10,152 nt of DNA from the NCBI GenBank assembly GCA_023423495.1, contig JAFAFM010000292.1, forward strand, positions 1 through 10,152. Direction: 5' to 3'. A program made the position numbers and the translations under genes. Every line of letters starts with the position of its first letter. Positions within the stretch are counted from its first letter, which is position 1. Positions 1 through 6,101 of the stretch are shown here, one piece after another. The notes below the pieces were generated by a model. It was given only the letters and a program-made list of their open reading frames with translations. It made no database searches and was not told the origin of the DNA. The stretch comes from Armatimonadota bacterium (lineage in GTDB: Bacteria; Armatimonadota; Fimbriimonadia; Fimbriimonadales; Fimbriimonadaceae).

Positions 1-25
1 ATGCAATAGAAAGGATTGCTCCCAT
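1..25 (-). CDS. Start of a gene translationally coupled to the ABC ATPase, probably an ABC-2 permease (partial)
   Basis: Only the first eight codons are inside the window (MGAILSIA, then cut). The ATG overlaps the TAA stop of the upstream ATPase gene by one base (TAATG arrangement), a typical sign of translational coupling. A strong Shine-Dalgarno sequence AGGAGG (minus strand, 36-41) lies ten bases before the ATG, inside the end of the ATPase gene, so the start itself is well supported. ABC-2-type exporters usually have the membrane permease gene directly after the ATPase gene, so a permease is the natural guess. Eight residues cannot prove it, and the identity is inferred from context only. 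Confidence 0.5.
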
Positions 26-957
26 TACTTGGCAACCTCCTGGCGTCCTCGGGGTGAGCTGACCGTTTCGATAAAGAGGTCCTCAAGCCGGCGGCGGCGG
101 GGGATGATGCTGATGACCTTGCCTTTCGCCGATCGGGCGCCATCGATCAAGCCGTTGACGTCTCCTTCCTCGGGCATGTCCACGATCAACCGACCATTGT
201 GGAACGACACGGTTGTCTCAGCAGCCCGTGACTTGTCGGCAAACGCCTGGTCGACACCATCAACGATAATTTCAATTCGACCGCCGTGCAGGAGGTCGTC
301 CAACCTTCCCTGGCGCTCGATCACACCCTTATTAATGATTGCGACGCGATCGCAGATGCGCTCGACCTCGCTAAGCTCGTGGCTAGAGATGAACACCGTT
401 CGTCCCTCGTCGCGGAACTGAAGGATAAGGTCTCGAATTTCGGTGTGTGCAATCGGGTCGAGGCCACCGGTCGGCTCGTCCAAGAAAAGCAACTTGGGAT
501 CGTTCAGCAAGCTTTGAGCAAGTCCGATACGCTGCTGCATGCCCTTCGAATATTGCGAGATCGTTTTGGACGCATCAGCGGCAAGGTTCACCTTCTCCAG
601 GAGCCCCTGGAACTTGGCCCGGTCGTTAATACCGAACAGAGATCCGTAGAACTTGAGGATCTCCATGCCTGTCATGTGCTCGTAGTAGTAGGGGCGCTCG
701 GGAAGATAGGAAATGATGCGGTGAACATCCATGTCCCCGATCTCCTTGCCGAGGACATAGCCTTCTCCGGAAGTCGGGTAGATGATGCCCAAAAGCATCT
801 TGATCGTCGTGGTCTTGCCGGCTCCGTTCGGACCCAAGAAGCCAAAAATTTCGCCCTCTTCCACTTCGAGATCTAGGTGGTCGACGACGTTGATTTTTCC
901 TAGTTGGCGAGATTTGTACGTCTTTGTGAGTTGTCGTGTTTCAATGGCGGCGGCCAA
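25..957 (-). CDS. ABC-2 type transporter, ATP-binding protein (CcmA/NodI-like exporter ATPase)
   Basis: Cytoplasmic ATPase of a membrane exporter, 310 residues. It would hydrolyse ATP to drive a partner permease; the substrate cannot be told from sequence. Visible motifs in order: Walker A GPNGAGKT at 42-49; a Q-loop region 'SYLPERPYYYEHMTG' near 83-97 in which Glu replaces the usual Gln, as often seen in this subfamily; ABC signature YSKGMQQRIGLAQ near 136-148; Walker B LLFLDEPTGGLDP around 156-168 with catalytic Glu161; and H-loop His193 in SSHELSE. About 100 residues follow the core domain, ending in the 'RRLEDLFIETV' block typical of drug and antibiotic ABC-2 ATPases. The start is TTG at 957, with GGGAGG ten bases upstream on the minus strand. 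The 3' end overlaps the next gene by one base. The family call is secure; the cargo is unknown. Confidence 0.93.
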   Translation of the reverse strand: MAAAIETRQLTKTYKSRQLGKINVVDHLDLEVEEGEIFGFLGPNGAGKTTTIKMLLGIIYPTSGEGYVLGKEIGDMDVHRIISYLPERPYYYEHMTGMEILKFYGSLFGINDRAKFQGLLEKVNLAADASKTISQYSKGMQQRIGLAQSLLNDPKLLFLDEPTGGLDPIAHTEIRDLILQFRDEGRTVFISSHELSEVERICDRVAIINKGVIERQGRLDDLLHGGRIEIIVDGVDQAFADKSRAAETTVSFHNGRLIVDMPEEGDVNGLIDGARSAKGKVISIIPRRRRLEDLFIETVSSPRGRQEVAK

Positions 958-1284
958 GGGCTGCGCACCTCCCTGGGTGAGTCGGACGCAAGTATACCTA
1001 CGGGGTATGGAACTCCCCCAAACGAATGATTGCGAACCGTCAGTTGGAACAGCAGGAGTTGTGCCGATGGTTCCTGCATTTTGAAAATCAGCCTACTTAA
1101 CCGTGTAAGAATTTCCAAAAATGTTTGTTGAAAAGGTAGCGATCTTGGAAAAAAGGTCGTATAACATCATTCAACCAACAAGTCAGTGCTCTCGTAGTCG
1201 AGTGAACTTTAAGTGAAGGGTACGACGTTGGTAGAAGCCTAGCGGGAACGTGCTTTGCTCTCCTTTCAGCGTTCCCGCACTTTT
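958..1284. other. Non-coding interval between trpF and the ABC ATPase; possible small RNA or 31-codon ORF on plus strand
   Basis: About 330 bases without a recognisable gene. The transporter promoter should lie here on the minus strand. The plus strand carries a terminator near the right end (1242-1286) and, before it, a 31-codon open frame from ATG 1121 to TGA 1216 (begins MFVEKVAILEKRSYN). That frame has no Shine-Dalgarno site and no family I recognise, so its coding status is doubtful. A TATAAC hexamer at 1160-1165 and TTGAAA boxes at 1081-1086 and 1128-1133 are present but not at standard spacing. No known structured RNA (SRP RNA, tmRNA, RNase P RNA) is recognisable. Confidence 0.35.
991..1021 (-). 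promoter_or_regulatory. Candidate promoter and inverted repeat upstream of the ABC ATPase
   Basis: On the minus strand there is a -10-like TATACT (991-996) with a weak -35-like TTGGGG (1016-1021) at a long 19-base spacing. It would give a leader of about 27 bases before the TTG start at 957. An inverted repeat ATACC-N5-GGTAT (994-1008) overlaps the -10 element, so it could be an operator for a local regulator. Short ABC-2 operons are often controlled this way, but no regulator gene is in the window. The match is weak. Confidence 0.25.
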
Positions 1285-1286
1285 TT
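1242..1286 (+). terminator. Orphan intrinsic terminator on the plus strand, abutting the 3' end of trpF
   Basis: A perfect nine-base-pair stem, GCGGGAACG (1242-1250) and CGTTCCCGC (1270-1278), encloses a 19-base loop and is followed by AC and six T (1281-1286). This is a Rho-independent terminator for plus-strand transcription. The T-run overlaps the stop codon of trpF, which is read in the other direction. On the minus strand the same hairpin follows the trpF stop but is not followed by a T-run, so it would be a weak terminator for the trp transcript, though it could still form a protective 3' structure. No plus-strand gene is recognised upstream. Confidence 0.6.
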
Positions 1287-1887
1287 AAAGCAATGCGGAC
1301 TTGGCAGCCGCGATAAAGTCTCTCACCTTATAGACGTCCTTTTTCCCCGGAGAAAGTTCGACACCGCTACTGACATCCACCGCATAAGGTTTTACTTTGG
1401 CGATCGCCTCGGCAACGTTCCCTGGCGTAAGACCGCCTGCCAGGATCACCGGAAGTCCTTGTTCATCCAGACGACGTTTAAGTTCAGCGGCCAAGTCCCA
1501 ATCAACCTTTTGGCCAGTGCCCCCGAAATCGGAATCCGAGTAAGCATCGAAGTGTACGGCGCTCACATCTGCTTCCATTTGGAGACTTTCAGGTAACTGT
1601 CCATCTCTGAGGCGAATTGTTTGGATCCGATGTTTGCCAGCGAGTTGCTGACTAAAAATGATCGCTTGTACCGCGCTCACATCTTGAACGGAGCGGGTTT
1701 GATGACCAAATACCGCAACTGTAGTTACGTAAGGCCCGGCCAACTTTATAAGCGTGCTGTAGTGGCGGTCGCCGACATACCGCGGACTGGTGGGTTCAAA
1801 CACAAATCCGATTGCGTCCGCCCCTTCATTCACGGCCATTGCAACGTCTTCAGCGGTGGTCAGACCGCAGACCTTAACCCTTACCAA
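1285..1887 (-). CDS. trpF: Phosphoribosylanthranilate isomerase
   Basis: Catalyses the Amadori rearrangement of N-(5'-phosphoribosyl)anthranilate to CdRP, a middle step of tryptophan synthesis in the cytoplasm. The 200 residues match the usual length of this (beta/alpha)8 barrel. Key features: VKVCGLT at the N-terminus with catalytic Cys7; GFVFEPTSPRYV at 27-38; VHFDAYS with catalytic Asp114; GGTGQKVDW at 122-130; and the phosphate-binding loops VILAGGLTPGNV (147-158) and AVDVSSGVE (169-177). The start is TTG at 1887, chosen because AAAGGAGG lies seven bases upstream and because the frame yields the conserved N-terminus immediately. It overlaps the end of trpC by seven bases, so the two are translationally coupled. 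It is the last gene of the trpD-C-F cluster. Confidence 0.95.
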   Translation of the reverse strand: MVRVKVCGLTTAEDVAMAVNEGADAIGFVFEPTSPRYVGDRHYSTLIKLAGPYVTTVAVFGHQTRSVQDVSAVQAIIFSQQLAGKHRIQTIRLRDGQLPESLQMEADVSAVHFDAYSDSDFGGTGQKVDWDLAAELKRRLDEQGLPVILAGGLTPGNVAEAIAKVKPYAVDVSSGVELSPGKKDVYKVRDFIAAAKSALL

Positions 1888-2681
1888 GCCATAACCTCCT
1901 TTATCTTTGAGGTCACATCCGCCGACCCGCTGAAAGTTGTCCCGATCAGCACTGAGCGAGCTCCTGATTGCTGGACACGCTGAACCTCAGAATGGGAGCT
2001 GATCGCACTTTCACTCACCACCACAGCCTCCGGCAGACCTTGTCGCAGGATCGGGATTAACTGTTCGGAAGTACCAAGATCGGTAGTGAAGGTGGACAGG
2101 TCCCGATTATTGACTCCGACCAAGGTGAATTTCAGGTCGCAGGCCATTTCCGCCTCATTCTCGTTGTGCACTTCCAAGAATGCATCCATCCCGAGGTCTT
2201 CTGCTTCATGTTTTAAGTCTGAGATTTGCGACCGTTGGAGAGCGGCGGCGATAAGTAGCACTGCATCGGCCCCCCAAAACCGTGCTTCATAGAGCTGATA
2301 AGGATCGTATAGAAAATCCTTTCGAAGGCATGGCAGACCAATTTCCTTTTTAACATCTGTCAGAAAACCTGGCGAACCTTGGAAATAGTCGACGTCAGTC
2401 AGAACACTCAAGCAATCCGCGCCCGCGTCTCTATATTGCGCTGCGAGAGCGACCGGGTCAAAGTCTTCCCTAATTGTGCCTTGCGAGGGACTGGCCTTCT
2501 TTACTTCTGCAATCAGGGATACAGGGTGCCCGGACAGTGCCAAAGTCGCGGCAAAAGGCAAAACGGGAATGTCATTGAGCCGCGACCGCAAAGAGTCGAT
2601 CGGATGTTCTCGCTTGGCCGTCGCGACCTCCTGTCGCTTAGTCGCAAAAATCTGGTCGAGGATGCTCAAGCTGAGCCGCAC
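1881..2681 (-). CDS. trpC: Indole-3-glycerol phosphate synthase
   Basis: Converts CdRP to indole-3-glycerol phosphate with loss of CO2 and water, the step after TrpF. It has 266 residues, normal for the stand-alone enzyme. Seen in order: ILDQIFATKRQEV at 7-19; LIAEVKKASPSQG at 57-68, with the substrate-binding Lys pair; LRKDFLYDPYQ at 119-129 with general-acid Lys121; FLEVHNE at 168-174 with Glu170; VGVNNRDL at 188-195; VVSESAIS at 221-228; and SVLIGTTF at 243-250, where many homologues have GESL. The GTG start at 2681 overlaps trpD by 16 bases. A GGGAG lies only one base before this GTG, so a TTG four codons later is a possible alternative start. The 3' end overlaps trpF by seven bases. Confidence 0.95.
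   Translation of the reverse strand: MRLSLSILDQIFATKRQEVATAKREHPIDSLRSRLNDIPVLPFAATLALSGHPVSLIAEVKKASPSQGTIREDFDPVALAAQYRDAGADCLSVLTDVDYFQGSPGFLTDVKKEIGLPCLRKDFLYDPYQLYEARFWGADAVLLIAAALQRSQISDLKHEAEDLGMDAFLEVHNENEAEMACDLKFTLVGVNNRDLSTFTTDLGTSEQLIPILRQGLPEAVVVSESAISSHSEVQRVQQSGARSVLIGTTFSGSADVTSKIKEVMAW
1895..1902 (-). promoter_or_regulatory. Ribosome binding site that fixes the TTG start of trpF
   Basis: Minus-strand AAAGGAGG lies seven bases before the TTG at 1887 and within the last codons of trpC. There is no in-frame ATG nearby that would keep the conserved VKVCGL N-terminus, so this strong site is the main evidence for the unusual start codon. Confidence 0.8.
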
Positions 2682-3679
2682 GCTCCCACGAACTTGTCCA
2701 GCGCTTCGCGGGCCCGGCCACTGGAGATCGATTCCTCCGCAGATTCTCTTGCGACATCGAGTTCATCGTGGCTTCCGGCAAGCCAAATGGTCATCGCGGC
2801 GCTTGGCAAAATAGCCTTTGCCCGCGGGGAATCCAGGTCCGAAATGGCTTCTAAAAGGATGAGTGCGTTTTCCTCCGCCGTCGTTCCGGGAGCGAGGGCG
2901 CTGGAATCCACCGCTGGCATACCAAAGTCAGCCGGTCCAATGACCGTGGTCCGAACCTGGTCGTCGATGATAAATGCTGCCTGGGTTTTGGTGCACGGGG
3001 AGACCTCGTCCAGCCCGTCCTCGCCATGAACGACGATCGCTCTTGCGACGCCCAACTGCGCCAAGGCGCGAGCCATCGGATCGACAAGGCTGGGATCGAA
3101 CACCCCGATCATCTGCCGCTTTGCATTGGCAGGGTTGGCAAGCGGCCCGAGCTGATTGAACACACTTCGGAAGCCCAGCTCACGTCGGGCCTTGCCGACG
3201 TGCCGCATTCCGGGATGGTGGACGGGAGCGAACATGAATACGATGCCTGCAGACTCAAAAATGTCTTGAAGCTTGCCAAGGTCGTCCTGAAGCTTGGCGC
3301 CAAGTGCCTCTAAAACATCTGCACTTCCACAGCTACTTGTGACCGCTCGATTCCCGTGCTTGGCGATTTGAACCCCCGCGCCTCGCGCCACGAATGCGGC
3401 CGCGGTCGAGAGGTTGAAGCTGGGAATGCCGCCGCCGGTTCCACATGTGTCCACGACATCCGGCCCCAAGTCCAGGGTCTTGGCCCGCTCCCGCAAGGCC
3501 GTCGCGAAGCTTGCAAGTTCGTTGGGGGTAACCCCCTTTATTTTTAGCGCGGCGATGAGGGCCCCGATTTGAGCCTCGGTAGCTTCACCATCCAACATCC
3601 ACCCCATTGTCGACCTCGCCTGCTCGGACGTAAGTTCTCGCAAGTCCAGCAGTGGCTGGATGTGGTCGCAAAAGGGCAT
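2666..3679 (-). CDS. trpD: Anthranilate phosphoribosyltransferase
   Basis: Transfers phosphoribose from PRPP to anthranilate, the second step of tryptophan synthesis. It has 337 residues, the usual family length. The N-terminal helical domain is followed by the PRPP and metal-binding region VVDTCGTGGGIPSFNLST (75-92; the common GTGGD is GTGGG here), then KHGNRAVTSSCGSADVLEALG across 108-127, NPANAKRQMIGVF at 182-194 and VVHGEDGLDEVSP at 216-228. The ATG at 3679 starts directly at the conserved N-terminal helix (MPFCDHIQPLLDL). A longer frame from 3736 exists but would run through the promoter. No Shine-Dalgarno is present; a TAAAAT hexamer seven bases upstream suggests a leaderless mRNA. It heads trpD-trpC-trpF; trpE, trpG, trpB and trpA are not in the window. 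Confidence 0.95.
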   Translation of the reverse strand: MPFCDHIQPLLDLRELTSEQARSTMGWMLDGEATEAQIGALIAALKIKGVTPNELASFATALRERAKTLDLGPDVVDTCGTGGGIPSFNLSTAAAFVARGAGVQIAKHGNRAVTSSCGSADVLEALGAKLQDDLGKLQDIFESAGIVFMFAPVHHPGMRHVGKARRELGFRSVFNQLGPLANPANAKRQMIGVFDPSLVDPMARALAQLGVARAIVVHGEDGLDEVSPCTKTQAAFIIDDQVRTTVIGPADFGMPAVDSSALAPGTTAEENALILLEAISDLDSPRAKAILPSAAMTIWLAGSHDELDVARESAEESISSGRAREALDKFVGACGSA

Positions 3680-3686
3680 GGCGACT

Positions 3687-3692
3687 ATTTTA
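3687..3692 (-). promoter_or_regulatory. -10 element of the trpD-C-F operon (candidate leaderless promoter)
   Basis: Minus-strand TAAAAT ends seven bases before the trpD ATG (3679). A -10 box at this distance places the transcription start at or next to the A of the ATG, giving an mRNA without leader and without room for a trp attenuator or T-box. The expected -35 position (around 3710-3715) has no good TTGACA match. Confidence 0.5.
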
Positions 3693-3717
3693 GCCGTTCG
3701 GCTTCCCCCACCGATGG

Positions 3718-3723
3718 TAATAT
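3718..3723 (+). promoter_or_regulatory. -10 element of nuoA (candidate leaderless promoter)
   Basis: TAATAT ends seven bases before the nuoA ATG at 3731, and no Shine-Dalgarno sequence is present, so transcription probably begins at the start codon. The -35 region would lie near 3695-3700 and is weak. It overlaps the oppositely directed trpD promoter region. Confidence 0.5.
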
Positions 3724-3730
3724 CCCAGTG

Positions 3731-4189
3731 ATGCAATCCGAATACATCGGGATCCTGATTCTGGTTGCCGTCGCTGCCACCCTTTGCGGCGCAATGGTGA
3801 CTTTAAGTTGGGTGCTCGGCCCCAAGAAGAACACGCCTTATAAAGAGTCGCCTTACGAGTGCGGCGTGGCGCCGGTCGGTGATGCGAAAGAGCGCTTCCC
3901 GATCAAGTTCTATTTGGTCGCGATCGTATTCATCTTGTTCGATATTGAAGTTGTGTTCCTTTGGCCCTGGATGACGGTGTTCAAGTCTGCCGACACCCAG
4001 TTCATGGTGACAAGTTTTGTATCGTTCGCGCTTTACATGCTGACTTTCATCGTCGGCTATCTATACGTGATTCGAGTTGGCGCGATTAACTGGGACGAGA
4101 CAACGTCGCTTGAGCCAGCAAAGCTTGCGGATGTCGAGAACACAGCAATCGAGCCTGAAGTGTTGCCTGCCGCTGGAGTTCCTGCCTAA
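3731..4189 (+). CDS. nuoA: NADH:quinone oxidoreductase (complex I) subunit A
   Basis: Small inner-membrane subunit of the proton-pumping arm of complex I, sitting next to the quinone chamber. The 152 residues contain three membrane helices (about 6-28, 60-80 and 90-113). The family hallmark is clear: SPYECGVAPVGDAKERFPIKF followed by a second block ending FDIEVVFLWPW, with Asp71 and Glu73 matching the conserved acidic pair of E. coli NuoA. The ATG at 3731 was chosen over an upstream in-frame start at 3569, because the longer form would read through trpD and its promoter. The C-terminal tail after residue 125 is longer than usual and acidic. The TAA overlaps the ATG of the next gene by one base. 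In most genomes nuoB would follow here; instead nuoC does. Confidence 0.95.
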   Translation: MQSEYIGILILVAVAATLCGAMVTLSWVLGPKKNTPYKESPYECGVAPVGDAKERFPIKFYLVAIVFILFDIEVVFLWPWMTVFKSADTQFMVTSFVSFALYMLTFIVGYLYVIRVGAINWDETTSLEPAKLADVENTAIEPEVLPAAGVPA

Positions 4190-4797
4190 TGGCATATCCC
4201 ATGATCGGCGAAGATCGCCTCGAGACAGTCCGCCTCAAGGGTGAATTTGGCGATGCAGTCCTTCGGGTGAAGGAGTTCCGGGACGAAACGTTCATTTGCG
4301 TCGACCGGACGAGGATCGTCGACATCGTCAAGTTCCTAAAAGAAGATCCAGAGCTACAGTACGACTACTATGTCGAGTGCGTCGGGGTCGACTACAGCAC
4401 CTGGGAACATGAACGAGATTTGGAAGAGCGCTTTGAGGTGGTTTACAACCTGTACTCCACAAAGCACAACTCCCGCCTGTTCGTTAAGGTGGGCGTCAAC
4501 GACGGCCAAAGCATTCCGACCTTGAAAGATGTATTCCTTGGTTCGGAGTACCCGGAGAAGGAAGTTGCCGATCTCTTTGGCATTCATTTCGCTGGAAATG
4601 AATTGGAGGTCGGAGAAAGGTTTCTGCTTCCGGATGACTGGACCGGTTATCCGCTCCGCAAAGAATATCCGCTCGGTGGCGAGGACGTGCTGTTCGACAA
4701 GGGCGATCGTGGACCGGCAGTCGAGGACGTCAGCATGCCACACGCCGGGGAAAGCTTCGAAGGCAAGACCGGATCAGAAGAAGTTTCGGGTCGCTAA
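4189..4797 (+). CDS. nuoC: NADH:quinone oxidoreductase (complex I) subunit C, 30 kDa
   Basis: Peripheral-arm subunit that helps join the quinone-reducing module to the membrane arm; it carries no cofactor. The 202 residues show the 30-kDa-subunit signature YPEKEVADLFGIHFAG (121-136) and LLPDDWTGYPLRKEYP (146-161). Between them the usual GHPxLRRI is replaced by GNELEVGERF, a mild divergence. A low-complexity, polar C-terminal tail of about 35 residues follows. The ATG overlaps the nuoA stop (TAATG), so the two are coupled; a GGAG about ten bases upstream may serve as ribosome site. nuoC is separate from nuoD here, unlike the fused NuoCD of enterobacteria. No convincing terminator follows, so transcription could run into the pseudopilin gene. 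Confidence 0.95.
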   Translation: MAYPMIGEDRLETVRLKGEFGDAVLRVKEFRDETFICVDRTRIVDIVKFLKEDPELQYDYYVECVGVDYSTWEHERDLEERFEVVYNLYSTKHNSRLFVKVGVNDGQSIPTLKDVFLGSEYPEKEVADLFGIHFAGNELEVGERFLLPDDWTGYPLRKEYPLGGEDVLFDKGDRGPAVEDVSMPHAGESFEGKTGSEEVSGR

Positions 4798-4871
4798 GAT
4801 CCAACCTTCTCTAAAAAGGCCAGTACTACGTGCTTCGGCCATCACCTGGTTCCCGCTTTTGCAAACTATTT

Positions 4872-4900
4872 TTGTGAGATTCCATTTTCGGTGATAAGAT
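4872..4900 (+). promoter_or_regulatory. Promoter of the first pseudopilin-lipoprotein cassette
   Basis: TTGTGA (4872-4877) and TAAGAT (4895-4900) are separated by the ideal 17 bases, in an A+T-rich part of the nuoC-pilin gap. It predicts a start near 4907 and a leader of about 43 bases. It is the best-formed sigma-70-type promoter in the window and lets the cassette be expressed apart from nuoA-nuoC. Confidence 0.6.
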
Positions 4901-4906
4901 AAGTAT

Positions 4907-4925
4907 GTTGCTTCTCTGAAGCAGC
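4907..4925 (+). other. 5'-leader hairpin of first pseudopilin mRNA
   Basis: GTTGCTTC (4907-4914) pairs with GAAGCAGC (4918-4925), eight pairs including one G-U, around a three-base loop. It lies exactly at the predicted 5' end of the transcript. A hairpin at the very 5' end commonly protects abundant mRNAs from RNase E-type decay. No T-run follows, so it is not a terminator. Confidence 0.45.
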
Positions 4926-4938
4926 TATTTCCTCGTTT

Positions 4939-4943
4939 GGAGG
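4939..4943 (+). promoter_or_regulatory. Ribosome binding site deciding the TTG start of the first pseudopilin
   Basis: GGAGG directly touches an in-frame TTG at 4944 and is six bases from a second in-frame TTG at 4950. Only the second has a workable spacing, so translation is placed at 4950. Confidence 0.7.
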
Positions 4944-4949
4944 TTGAAT

Positions 4950-5894
4950 TTGAATAGCCGAAATCGAGCGTTTACGCTCATTGAATTGTTAGTCGTGATT
5001 GCGATCATCGCAATCCTTGCTGCAATATTGTTCCCTGTCTTTGCTCAAGCCAAGGAGGCCGCCAAGGACTCCGCCAATCTGAGTAACACAAAGCAAACCG
5101 GTCTGGCAATACTCATGTATTCGACCGATTACGACGACATCTTCCCGCTTGCCCAGCGCTACGAGCCTTCATATACAGCTCTTTTCGGACTGGCAACCTG
5201 GCAAACAGAAGTCCAGCCCTATATGAAGAACTGGGGCATTCTCCAGCATCCTAAGAATCAGGCAGTTCCGGCCTCGCCGGCCTCTGCCCGTGCGTGGCAA
5301 CAGAATCTTCACTATGGTGTGGTACCGCGAGCTGCAAACCAAGTTGGAAACACTGCAGGAACTTTGGGTTACTACCAAGCTGATCCGGCAGTTGGCACTT
5401 TTGCATCGAAGGTTTGCCGCAACCAGCCGTGTCGATTCACGGGTCTTTTTGGTAACGGATGCGCACCCACTGCCTGCCCCTGGTGGGGTAGCGGCACAAC
5501 CGTGTCGAGCGTTCCTTCCTTGTCGAATACGCAAGTCGAGAACGTTTCCCAAACAATCATGGCCTCCGAAGGTGCGATGTGGGATTTGTGGATGGGCTAC
5601 CCATCGAACTCAGTCGGCAACAACATTTGCACCTATGGTGTGAAGTGGCTGCCTGAAAACCCATACAACTTGGAATACAGCACTGGATTCATGATGGCTT
5701 GTCCACACGCTCGGAAAGCAGCCAAGAATGGCCTAAGCGGCAAGATCCTCGGCGTTCCCGATGGTCATACCACTTACGTGGCTACCGATGGTTCCGCCAA
5801 GGCGGTCAGCTATCGAGGTCGAGCGTTGGAATATGGGACTCTCACGAACGGAACCCCCGTCATCAAGACCATGTGGCCAGAGGGAGGTTTCTAA
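4950..5894 (+). CDS. Type II pseudopilin-like secreted protein, copy 1 (prepilin-type N-terminal cleavage/methylation domain)
   Basis: Predicted to be processed by a PilD-type prepilin peptidase and to anchor or assemble through its N-terminal helix. With the TTG start at 4950 it has 314 residues. The leader MNSRNRA is followed by [20 protein letters not shown]; Phe8 would be residue 1 of the mature protein and Glu12 the conserved Glu5. The residue before the cut is Ala, not the classical Gly. A '[20 protein letters not shown]' block follows the helix, as in Armatimonadota and Planctomycetota prepilin-like (H-X9-DG type) proteins. The C-terminus has PHA (His253) and [13 protein letters not shown] (Asp280-Gly281), about 26 residues apart instead of nine. 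A cysteine cluster (156, 161, 171, 176) plus Cys227 and Cys251 could form disulfides outside the membrane. The exact function is unknown. A lipoprotein gene follows one base after its stop. Confidence 0.88.
   Translation: MNSRNRAFTLIELLVVIAIIAILAAILFPVFAQAKEAAKDSANLSNTKQTGLAILMYSTDYDDIFPLAQRYEPSYTALFGLATWQTEVQPYMKNWGILQHPKNQAVPASPASARAWQQNLHYGVVPRAANQVGNTAGTLGYYQADPAVGTFASKVCRNQPCRFTGLFGNGCAPTACPWWGSGTTVSSVPSLSNTQVENVSQTIMASEGAMWDLWMGYPSNSVGNNICTYGVKWLPENPYNLEYSTGFMMACPHARKAAKNGLSGKILGVPDGHTTYVATDGSAKAVSYRGRALEYGTLTNGTPVIKTMWPEGGF
4966..5015 (+). repeat. Two inverted repeats inside the signal-helix coding region of pseudopilin copy 1
   Basis: GAGCGT-TT-ACGCTC (4966-4979) and GATTGCGAT-C-ATCGCAATC (4997-5015) are both perfect. 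In mRNA they would form two short stems within the first 22 codons. The matching places in copy 2 each carry a single mismatch. The second repeat is helped by the palindromic peptide I-A-I-I-A-I, so part of it may be a by-product of the protein sequence. Confidence 0.5.
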
Positions 5895-5895
5895 C

Positions 5896-6093
5896 TTGAA
5901 ACGTCTCTCAGTGGTTATCGGTCTGATGGTTCTCGGTTCAGTTCTGATGGCAGGATGCAGTGGGGGAAGTGGAGATGTCGCTACCGGCGAAGCTCCTGAT
6001 CCCCGCTCCCAACCTTCAGCTCCGCCGCCAAGCGCGGCAGGTGCAGGAGGGGCTGCTCCAGGAGCTGGCGCCGGAGCTTCCGGACCTCAATAA
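5896..6093 (+). CDS. Small Gly/Ala/Pro-rich lipoprotein, copy 1
   Basis: A 65-residue protein of unrecognised family. A signal peptide (LKRLSVVIGLMVLGSVLMAG) ends in the lipobox LMAG|C, so Cys21 would be lipidated and the rest exposed outside the cytoplasmic membrane. The mature 45 residues are low-complexity: CSGGSGDVATGEAPDP, then a stretch rich in Pro, Ala and Gly with no predicted fold. This looks like a tether or linker, not an enzyme. The start is TTG at 5896, one base after the pseudopilin stop, with GGGAGG eight bases upstream inside the pilin gene, so the pair is translationally coupled. A matching gene sits in the same position behind copy 2, which argues that this short frame is real and works with the pseudopilin. 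Confidence 0.75.
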   Translation: MKRLSVVIGLMVLGSVLMAGCSGGSGDVATGEAPDPRSQPSAPPPSAAGAGGAAPGAGAGASGPQ

Positions 6094-6101
6094 CACTTAC
6101 G

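Noticed and set aside
286..876. A 196-codon plus-strand frame opposite the ABC ATPase
   Set aside because: It mirrors the ATPase gene, which has all its motifs on the minus strand. No domain is visible and it is a codon-bias shadow.
900..1118. A 72-codon minus-strand frame upstream of and overlapping the ABC ATPase start
   Set aside because: It runs through the transporter's own start region and candidate promoter, has no ribosome site or known family, and overlaps a real gene out of frame.
1881..1893. ATG near 1893 as a start for trpF
   Set aside because: That ATG is the trpC-frame Met of the final MAW codons and reads into the trpC stop. trpF needs the TTG at 1887 in a different frame.
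3569..3730. Longer N-terminus for NuoA (start at 3569)
   Set aside because: The added 54 residues are antisense to trpD. NuoA proteins begin shortly before the first membrane helix, as the ATG at 3731 gives.
3680..3736. Longer N-terminus for TrpD (start at 3736)
   Set aside because: The extra 19 residues are unlike any TrpD and would be encoded by the promoter gap and the start of nuoA. The family N-terminus begins at 3679.
2666..3736. Trp attenuator or T-box leader upstream of trpD
   Set aside because: The gap to nuoA is only 51 bases and the -10 box sits seven bases from the ATG, so there is no room for a leader peptide or riboswitch.
4798..4870. Possible terminator after nuoC (two GGCC boxes near 4820-4842)
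   Set aside because: The boxes give only a four-base stem with a long loop and no T-run, so it is not a convincing terminator.
4944..4949. TTG at 4944 as start of pseudopilin 1
   Set aside because: The GGAGG ribosome site ends at 4943 and would touch this codon; the TTG at 4950 has a normal six-base spacing.
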